Shown in pieces: positions 1-10,600 of a stretch of DNA of 64,000 nucleotides. The DNA comes from Petrosia ficiformis (Eukaryota > Porifera > Demospongiae > Haplosclerida > Petrosiidae), in contig OX345653.1 of NCBI GenBank assembly GCA_947044365.1, positions 1,585,001 to 1,649,000 of the forward strand, written 5' to 3'. The notes under the pieces are model-generated. The model was not told where the DNA came from, made no database searches, and saw only the letters and a list, made by a program, of their open reading frames with translations. Each line of letters opens with the position of its first letter. The first letter of the stretch is position 1. Made by a program: the position numbers and the translations under genes.

Positions 1-3000
1 CTATAATTACAGTTGTGGTGGCTGGGTTGCAAGAAATGCGATTCCTTCTGGAAATGGAGCATGGGGTGTGTTTGAAGAACTTGATAAACAGAACGAAATT
101 TATTTGAAGAAACTTCTTGAGGGCAATGAAGAAAATGATGTTGCTGCCATTAAACTGACTCGAGAGTTGTATAGTTCATGTATGAATATAGATAGTCTTA
201 CCAACATCGGATCTTCACCACTGATATATTTGATTAACAGCACTGGAGGTTGGAGTTTGGTTGATGTAAATAATGGTATGTTTCTTTGTTTGCTATCACT
301 ATAAAGTATTATGTGTAGTAGTAACAATGAAATAAGTTACATGCAATGACTCTATGGTAAGTGGAATTATGGGTCATTTACGACTTCATGTTTACCTTGA
401 CCTCAGAAAAATGTTCTTAACTTTAGTTTGCAATCACCACCTGCACTTGTTTCATAATTAGCTTTCCCATTCTTTTTGGTACATGTCAAATTTCAATTCA
501 TCGCTTCATTAATGAGTTGCATTATTAAACTTATGAAATTAAACTATAATATAATAATTATATTATAATAATTATAATGTCGTCACATCATAATTTTGCA
601 TTCATTATGAATGTGAACAGATCTTGTGGTGTGTACAAGTGTAGTAGGCTATTAACATTGCTGTTCTCACAATGATCATATGACTAACTCTTCTTACCTT
701 TAAAGTACTTTAGAATTACGTGTAATGGAAGATAAGTGTTTAAGTATTCCTTTTCAAAATTTAGGTCACACATTTTTATATATAAGAAATGATGTTTCTA
801 CAAAGAAGTCAACACTTCATTACCTTAGTTTAGCTGTTTATGGAGGGGGTAGTAGTTGATTTCAAGTGTTGATCTTGGTAATCTGTAAACTCAGTCCACA
901 AGTGTTTCTAAACAACCTTGGCCTATATATCATAGCAGCATGAATTATCCGAATAATGCTTCTGTCTGTGTATAGTGTAACCTACATTTTTACAGGTTCA
1001 GCTTCAGCCTGGGCATTGAATTCCAGTGACTTTCAATTGTCAAAGAGATATGGAAATGGCGCATTCTTTTCATTTGGTATATCAGTCAATGATAAAAATT
1101 CATCTGAAACCATAGCAGTGGTAAGTAGAGAGAGAGAGACAGACAGACAGGGAGAGACAGACAGAGAGACAGACATACAGAGAGAGAGAGAGAGGGATGC
1201 ATATGTACTCATAATATTGTGTGTTCAGTTATATTTCAAATGTACTGTTCTTTTTCTCTTTGTTTATTATCATTCTCTTCTCACTAATTCTTCTCCAGTT
1301 ATCACAATCTGGTATAACATTACCTAGCCAAGAAGCTTATCTCAATGACAACCAAACTAATCAGGCATGTAATTTAATATGTTATGATACATCGTAAGTC
1401 ATATGCCTTCTGATTTCCAAGAATCATGTACACATCTAAATTAAATACATTTTTTGTAGTTGTTATTTGTGTCTTTAATTAGACATTTGGAGATGGGCCA
1501 GAACTGTTCTGAAACAGATCATACATACATGTACATCAGGGCTTCACACAGGATCTTTGTTAGGAGGGGGGAAAATCAATCATGTGAAGCACACTGGTCC
1601 TGAGGGGGTGGGGGGGGGGTGTGGTAGTATGCTCTCCCAGAAAATGTAAACCCTCTGAGGTTGCTTCTAGTGGCTTCTGTGGCCCCAGACAGCTTGTAGC
1701 TGAGATGTTATTGCATGTTGAAGCAAATTTGGTCTGAAATCTAGGGGGGGAACTACCTTGTTATTATGTATGGGTATGTGTACATTAATTAAATTGTACA
1801 TTGTATTTCATTACTCTTATCATAACAGACTATACCTGCATTACGTGAGTACATTGTATCAACTCTTATGCTACTGAATCCATCAGGCAACAGAGATGAA
1901 TTAACACAAGCTGCAAATGAAATAATTGATTTAGAAACTGATCTTGCAAAGGTACAGTTATATGGGGTGCCGTTTGTACCAAAACTATGAAAATTCTTAT
2001 GATTTATAAATACTGACCTTCATATATAAATGGAAGATGACATATATACTTAATAATATGCATATAAAGACATGTAAATAATGGTTGAATTTATAAATGA
2101 CAACACCCCATACAGTTAGAATGAATATATATATGACTGAATACAAATCATTCGTTTGTGAAATAATAATTTTGTCAATTACTTAAGTAAATGTGGTATC
2201 CAGTATTAGCAACTATTGCTCCGCCTAGATACTAAATGTAGGTAGTTTCCTGTAAAAAAATGAGTGAATAATGAGCAGAGCATGTACAATGTTCTGCCCA
2301 CACTGGTCGGCACTGGTTGGGAATAACTGCAACTCAGATGAATTAACCACCTCTTAGATAATACATATATAGGCTACTGAGACAGTATTAAGTATATACA
2401 CTAAATGCAAGTTATAATCTGACCACCACTCTACATATTCTGGACAGGACACTATGTTAATATAAGTGTTTGAAAACATTATTATTCCAAGAATTAGTAT
2501 CCAATGGCCACATACATGTGTATCAGGGTTCTCACTAGGCTCCTATAGTAGGGTGCTGCACCCTTCTATTACCTGCTAGCACCCTTTAAATTTCTTTTAT
2601 AAAGAAATCTAATAATGATACTGAGATAATGATAATAATTATGATGGTGATAATATTAATGATAAGGCTGATAACTGGTAACAAAGAAGAGACCTGACCT
2701 GCCAAAGTCTTTGCCTTCTTTTTAGGAGGCATTCACGTGTATGCGATGGGTGTGGCTACGTATAATTAATAATTCATGAATAATCTATAATGAATATTAA
2801 TTTAATTATTTTGCACCCTTCTATTCGAAAATTCTGGCGAGAACCCTGATGTGTATAATATTGTAATTATACATTGTACATTATATCACATACACATACA
2901 TACTCTACCAGATATTCTATACATTACATTCAGTACATGTATACTGTACATGTACATGTGTATAGGTTATACACTATACAGGTTATACACTTAGCATGGG

Positions 3001-6000
3001 CCAAGTACATGTACATGTCCATTTATAAGGACTTATGTAAAGTACATGTACAAGTACTACAAAACAAGTACTACTGAATTGAGACTGTTATTTGATTTAT
3101 ATACCTAGAACTGAATGTAAGAGGTATGTACATTACATAGCTAAGAGTGAGATGTGTGACCATACCTTGTTGCCAAGTTGTTGAGTTGTTGACCAATCAG
3201 ATTGCTTAAATAAGCTAATACCACATGTACATTGTACATGAATAAACAAGTGTACTATGAATTGTATAACTAACTAAATATAAAGCAATTTGATTGGTCA
3301 ATTCTATGATAGAATGGCTATTATACTGATATGATATAATATATTCAACTATCCATCAAGTATCTCTATTTTATCCCTCGATTAGATATTTGTGAGTAAT
3401 GTAGAGCTGAGAAACATTGATAAATCGTACAATGTCTATACGTTGGATGACCTATCTAATAGTAGCTTATGGAATCAAGTTAGTAAATATACAATTTAAT
3501 TTTAACCCTCAGTGAACTATGTCCAATTTTTGTATTCGCAAATATTTTGATGAAAACTTTTTGATTTCAGAATTTCGTTTTGATACATGCAGCTTTCAAA
3601 ATTTTACAGTTGAACTGTGCATGATACATTTGTAATTTCACACTTTGAATTGTAGCATCTGTCTGTAATTAAGGTTATGTGTGTGAAGAATTTGTGAATA
3701 TTGTCTACTAAGTGTTAACAATACTTCTTGTTATTCATATATGTATCGCCAGCAGGGCCATCCCTATGATTGCTTCCACGGGTTTAATAAACACAAAAAT
3801 ATAATTAATTATATTTTTGTGTCACATGCGTAATTAGTTGTTAAGGAAGTTGTGTCATTCGGGGCTCCATTATTTAATGGGTGTGGTGTGCATCATGGAA
3901 CATATGCTTGAACTCTGCAGACCTGTGAGAAGAAAGCTTATGTAGAAATTAGCTGTTCTAGTTTTTTTGTTTTTTTTTGATAGAAAGAAAAACACTTAGA
4001 TGTAAACAAAACAAAATACAAAAAGTAATTATGATAAGTCATATGTGTAAACAAAACTAATAAACTAATAAACAATAAGACTGAGACTTATAGTTTCCCT
4101 TCCGATAATACACGAAGAAAGTCAACCTCTGAAACCAAACGATGGCGATTATACAAATGCCTAGATCCTCTCAAACACATTATTGCTGATCTTAATAACG
4201 AAAAACCTAAAGTGCACCTTAACCAACTCATTACTCTACTATATGATTCCTGATGTTTTGAAGAAATTAGGGAAGCTAGACGTTTAAATGTCACTTCAGA
4301 AGCTCTGCCCATTCCTCCTGTAGCTGATAATACTAAAGGTGTGAAGGACCCATGCTCTACCTCTCAAACTCTCCTTTCATAGACCCCCCTTTTTTCTTGT
4401 TCATGTTGATGATACACCTTACGTAAAGGTTTTTGGCGGTTGCTAGTTGCAAAAGGATTAAATACTCTTACATCTGCTGTTCTAGTTGAAATGTATTCCT
4501 GAAGGTTCATGGGGACAACTGGACACATCCAAATATAACTAATCCTGTTTCATGGCAAAGTACTACATCAAATCAAAAACAATTGAGTTTGTAGTTCATA
4601 CAACATCAAGCACTGGCTCTGCCATTTCCAGTTTCATTTATTTCAAGTCATGTGCTATGCACGTGATTTAAGCATGCTATATATTGGTACTGTACTTAAT
4701 ATTATGTTCTTCATTTGTCACTGTAGTGAAAATAGCAATTAATTATGCCTTGCCTTAAGTTTGCACTTTGTAGTTCTGTTGAAGGTAAACGTGATTAACA
4801 GTCACATCTACTTTCAGAGGTACACGACTCATTGAAATGTACACAAAGTCACTCACTTTGTAGTTTGGATTATAAAATGATAAAAGTTAAACATTCTTGA
4901 AGTTCTGTCTTCCACTTCCAAAAGAGCATTTAAAAGAATAGCTAATCATATTCAGATAAATTAACCACCTCTTAGATAATGCTACTGAGACAGTATTAAG
5001 TATATACTGGATAAACAGCACTAAATGCAAGTTAGAATCCAACCACCACTCTAAATATCCTGGGCAGAACACTGTATATTTGACCCTCCCCCTTCAGGAG
5101 GGTTACAGTAAATGGTTTGGAAAAATGTGTGTCTGGTCACACTGCTGTACCTCAAGAACTGGACACTCTTGGACTTCCATACTTGGCACGTATACACTCC
5201 TCCGAAGTGACAAGAACAAGCACTCACTAATATTTTCTCTACCCTACTAGAACCAGGGTAAGAAATCTGCTAGGAGTGGCTTCTTTCAGTCTTTTCCTTT
5301 ATCTAACGAAGCATGAGTTTTACATCACTGGCTGTCTTAACGAATCCTCTTTCCAACAAAGCAAGTTAGAATCTTTGACCATGTATACTTCGAAAGCTAT
5401 GAAGCTGACAAAAGTTTCATGAAACACCCCGCCCATAATCATAACTTGTATATAAATATAGTGGAGGGAGGTTCAAGTTACAGTACATTTCAGTATAATT
5501 TTCTATATTCTGTAGTTCAATTGGAGTTCATATATCACTAATTTATTTAACTCATCTGGAGTCAATGTGAGTAGTGATCTTGTTGTTATCGTAAGGACTC
5601 CATCCTATTTTAGGAATCTAACTGATGTCTACAGTAAATATAACGACAGGTAATTAACTCAATTTTTTTTTGTCTTGTTAGGGTAGATCACATCAACTGG
5701 TTTTTAGTGATGCCCTTGACAAACACAATGTAATATATAAGAGAAGTTAATTAGGAAGAAACCCTCCTGACGGTGTTACATTAGCAATGAAGTCCACCAA
5801 AAAACAGACACTCTTTTTCAACTAGTCCCAGTTTGATGGGCATTTTTTTTAAGGAGGCAGCATGGCTTAGTGGTTAGAGCTTGAGCCTCTTGATCGAATG
5901 GTCAATGGTTTGAGTTTGGCTGTGGTCGTGTTTGTTTCCTGGAAAGAGAGTGTCTGTTTTTCTGTGGACTTCATTGCTAAACACTCAGTATACTGAGGTG

Positions 6001-7529
6001 TATAATACAAATGGTACAGGCCCATTTTGGGGGGTAGCTAGACCCAGTACTCCTAGTCATGCAACACTGGACCATTAATTCTCATCATATTAGTGTTCCT
6101 GCTCAATGTTGCATAACTTCAGTAGTAAACTGAGTGACATACCACTCAACCACTACTGACCGCTGTATCTTGTCTGGAGTGGTCTGCTATATTTTGTACA
6201 TATTTTAAGCATTCTGATTGGTCAATACAGTTTAGAAATGTGTGTTATAGTTATAAAATTGTTGAAATATTATTCCAGCACAAGGGCAGCACACCCTAGT
6301 ACACAGGTTTATATTTTGGAAAATAGACTGCATAAGCATTCTATAAGTGATATACCCTGTATGTCATTAATTGGACATGCATGATAGTATAACTTCCAAT
6401 ATTTGAAATACGACATATGCTATAAAGTCTATTTTTGTACCTTATATGATAGATCTCTTTCTTATCGTCTTTGTCTGTCTCTGTTCTCTCTGTCTGTCTG
6501 TCTACTATCTCTCTGTCTCTCTCTTACTATCCTTTCACAGTGTTCTTGAAAATTATTTCAAGTGGCAGTTGATAGAGCCCTATATCAAATTCTTAGGCTC
6601 TGAATTTCTGGATATTTATTATGCATATACTAGTATCGTCTTGGGGAGTGGAGAAGTTGATCGTTATCTTACCTGTATCTCTTACTTGGAGACATTTGTA
6701 CCATTCTCACTGTCAAGGTTATATACTATGTATGTCCTCCCGAATGGTACTAAAGGAAATGTTAGTGAAATGGTTGAAGAAGTGAAGAACGCTTTTAAAC
6801 AAAGATTATCTGAGAATAAATGGTTGGATGACAAGACAAGGGAAAGATCAATATGGAAGGTAATACCATCTTCATGATGTATATTAGTTTACTACATACA
6901 TACAGGGTTATGTACATGTATAACTGTTACCATAACAGTTGCTATGGTTACACCACCTTTATGCTAATTCCCACTACAATAGTGTGTACACCAGAGTTTT
7001 TGATATGTTTTGAAGCATGGGCCAAATTGGCTCAAAAATGGTTTGTGTGTGCCATTGGGAATACATCTTGAGCCAATTAACAAAGAGTTAATGCTGTTAG
7101 TGACAATATAATTATTAATTATAATTAATTGTGCCAGCCACTGGCCCAAAGAGAGAACTGTGCAATGGTGCACCATGTGAGCTTATCAAAAACACTGGCG
7201 TTTACTAACCTTACAATCCTCCTTCACCAAAATTTTGGTTTATGTAATATGATTTTATTTATGTATCAGGTTGGAAATATTACACAAATGATTGCCTATC
7301 CCGATGGTATATATAACGACACTATTCTGCTTAACGAAGCTAAGATTGTGTCTATTACAAATGGTAGCTTGTTTTATTCAGTTGTTCTATATCAAATCGG
7401 GGGATATGAAGAAAATCTTCGTCAGTTAGGGAAACCAGTGGATAAAACTGTGTAAGTAGTGATAGTACATGTCAAAGACTAAAAGGTGTTATCATGGATT
7501 TTAACTGTGTCTGTGTCTGTGTGTGAGTG

Positions 7530-7596
<67 letters not shown>

Positions 7597-7597
7597 G

Positions 7598-7628
<31 letters not shown>

Positions 7629-10600
7629 GTCTGTGTCCATGTATGTGTCTGTGTGTTTGTGTGTGAGTGTGTGTGTCTGTATCTGTGTCTGTATCTGTGT
7701 GTGTGTCTGTGTCTGTGTGTGTGGTGTACAATCCATGGTTTATATTCTCTTTATATTGTATTCACAGGTGGGAAATAGCTCCAACTGAAGTAAATGCATA
7801 CTACGAACCTCTCTTTAATGAATTTGGTAAGTCAGCTAATGTGCATTCATAATTTAATTATATGATGCTGTCATTACCCACAATATTCACATTGTATTAG
7901 TAAATCTAATATTAACGACTCATTATATTTAATTATCAAGCACATACAAAACACCAATGTTTTTTAATGTTTTCATACAACACTGAGTCTGTTCACATGA
8001 CCTCAAAATTAGGATGTGATGACTTTATATGTAATATAGTGTATAGTTTAATGTCATAAGGTTAATATATGATTATACTGTAACTCAATAATGAAGCAAT
8101 AGATTGAAATTTGACATACACAAAAAAGAATAGGGAGGATAACTATGAAAATTGTGAAGATAAAAAGATTGTTGGTCATTCCAGACCAAAATTAAGAACA
8201 TTTTTCTGAGGTCAAGGTGAATGTGAATGACCTTTATTATCCAATATAACAGTTATAGTAGTTACTGTTCAATGGTGATGACACTGACTGACCTTATTGT
8301 ATGTGCTTCCTTTCATGTGAGTATCTTCCAAATGAACTTCATGTAATAGTTCTCCATGCATGCACACACAACATATTTAATTGCAATGTTTTTTTCTATT
8401 GCTTTAATCATGGGGCTATGGTGCATTAGGGTTTAGGGTCATGGGGTTATTTGTTCGTGCCCTGATAATTATAGTGAATTGGTATTAATTTATATATTCT
8501 TTCTTCAGTTTTCTTGGAAGGCATTTTGAATGAACCATTCCTGAATGCAGATTGGCCAGAGTAAGTTCATAATTTGTATATGCTACTCTAGGATGTGGCA
8601 TGTCCCTCCTTTCCATTAAATTTAGACTAAAATAATAAATTTCCGAATATAATATCAGTATTTAGAGTCTGTTCACGTCACCTCAAAATTAGAATGTGAT
8701 GATAATTAATATAATTATAATATCATACATGATTTTACTGTAACTCAATAATGAAGCAATGGATTGAAATTTGACATACAGTGTACACAAAAACAACAGG
8801 ATCGATTTTTATCATTATCACTGTTCGCATAAACAGTATTAAACACACTCAACACTTCATTGATTATCACATTGTTTGCTTATATTCATGATGCGTTTAC
8901 TTTCTTTCTTAAGGTATTTCAAGTATGGTGCATTTGGTGTTGTAATTGGACATGAACTAACTCATGGCTTTGATGACCAAGGTATATCTTTTAAATGATT
9001 ATACTGGAAAGCCTATAATGATAGTTACATGTAGTTAATAGGGCTAATCAATTGATATCGAATATTCTTCTGATTATTGATTGTAAATCTATGATATTGA
9101 TTACTAATTATTCCAAAAGACATACAACAAGTACATGTACATGTACATTTACTTTTCAAACATACGACAGCAAATAATGTAAGGGACAGGAAAGCCTTTT
9201 GATCATCAAATGGGGGAGATTCTGTATTAATTGACTTAATTAGCCTAATTGATTTTAGTCGACTATCAATCGATTTGAAGTTAGTGATAATCAATTTAGG
9301 AATCTCAGCCAATTCCCAGTTAAGACGGCACTTGTGTAATTAGCATATTTATGCTTTTAAAACTTGCACGTTTGCGGGCTACAGACCAGGAGGAAGAAAT
9401 CAGCTTGTGAAAACTGTAATTGAATGATAGCTGAAATGCATTATAAAAGTTATACAAGAAACTTTAAAAAGAAAGAAGAGAAAGACAAGTAACTATAACA
9501 GCTTGTTGGTTTCAGACATGAGAAAGCAATCATAAAAATCCTTTTTCTCTCTGTATATATATCTTGATCTTTATAATTCACTAGGTCAGCGTTATGATCA
9601 AAACGGTGTCCTGACACCATGGTGGACAGACAAATCAATTCAGGAGTTTAAGAAGAGGACAAAATGTTTTGTTGAGCAATATTCAAAATACTCTGTGTTT
9701 GGAAATCATGTGAGTTAAGTCTGTTCAACATTCATGATGACCTCACAATTAGGTTGTGATGGCTTTATGTATATGTATAGTATAATATCATAAGGTTAAT
9801 ACATGATTATACTGTAACTCAATAATGAAGGTATGGATTTAAGTTTGACATACACGAAAAAGAACGGGAGAGATAATTATATATGAAAATGGTAAATGTA
9901 ACAAGTGTATATAGAGAAAAAAACATCCCTATATTTGCTTTGTGATGACTATGTATTAAGCATTGCTGATGGCACTAGTGTTTCTACCTTTCTGTGTACT
10001 CCTGGTGCCTGAAGAAGTAAGTGTAAGCCTGATTACACAGATCTTTGATGAACTGACTGAAGTACTCCTTCAAGGTTCTAAATGACGACTTCCTCGTGTC
10101 TAAAACTCAACAACTTATCATACTTACTTGTTAAAGATTCTTGCATACTATTTATACTGTATATACAACAGTTATTAGCAGTTTTACATCCTTTCTGAAG
10201 CTTCCTCAGCTGCTCTGTAGCTCAAACGGAGCCCCCAGGAATGACGCAACTTCCTTAACTACGTATACAACGCATAGTCGCACAAGTGACACAAACATAT
10301 ATATATATATATATATATATACATTAAACCCCATGGAAAGCAATTATAGGGACGGCCCTACGGGCCATAAAAAGATTGTTTGTCCTTCAAAACTACATTT
10401 TTCTGAGGTTAAGGTGAATGTTGTAGCATGCTACATTTCCATGTGCCTCGTGTACAAAGGAGAATACTGAAACCTTCTCTGTGATACGATAGTTGTTTGA
10501 CACTACTAATCAGTTTATTTTACTGATAAAGACTAATCAACATTAATATTTGTTTATAGTCTAGTGTTGTTTTAGTTTGACAATATTGATCAGTTTTAGT

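Noticed and set aside
5855..5930. Possible tRNA gene
   Set aside because: The A box is convincing but the B box is poor and the arms do not pair into a cloverleaf, so it fits a SINE head better.
7479..7852. Several overlapping 60-100 codon frames rich in Cys/Val/Ser or Thr/Asp/Arg
   Set aside because: They are translations of the TCTG/TG microsatellite. Only 7768-7826 is real coding sequence, as peptidase exon 9.
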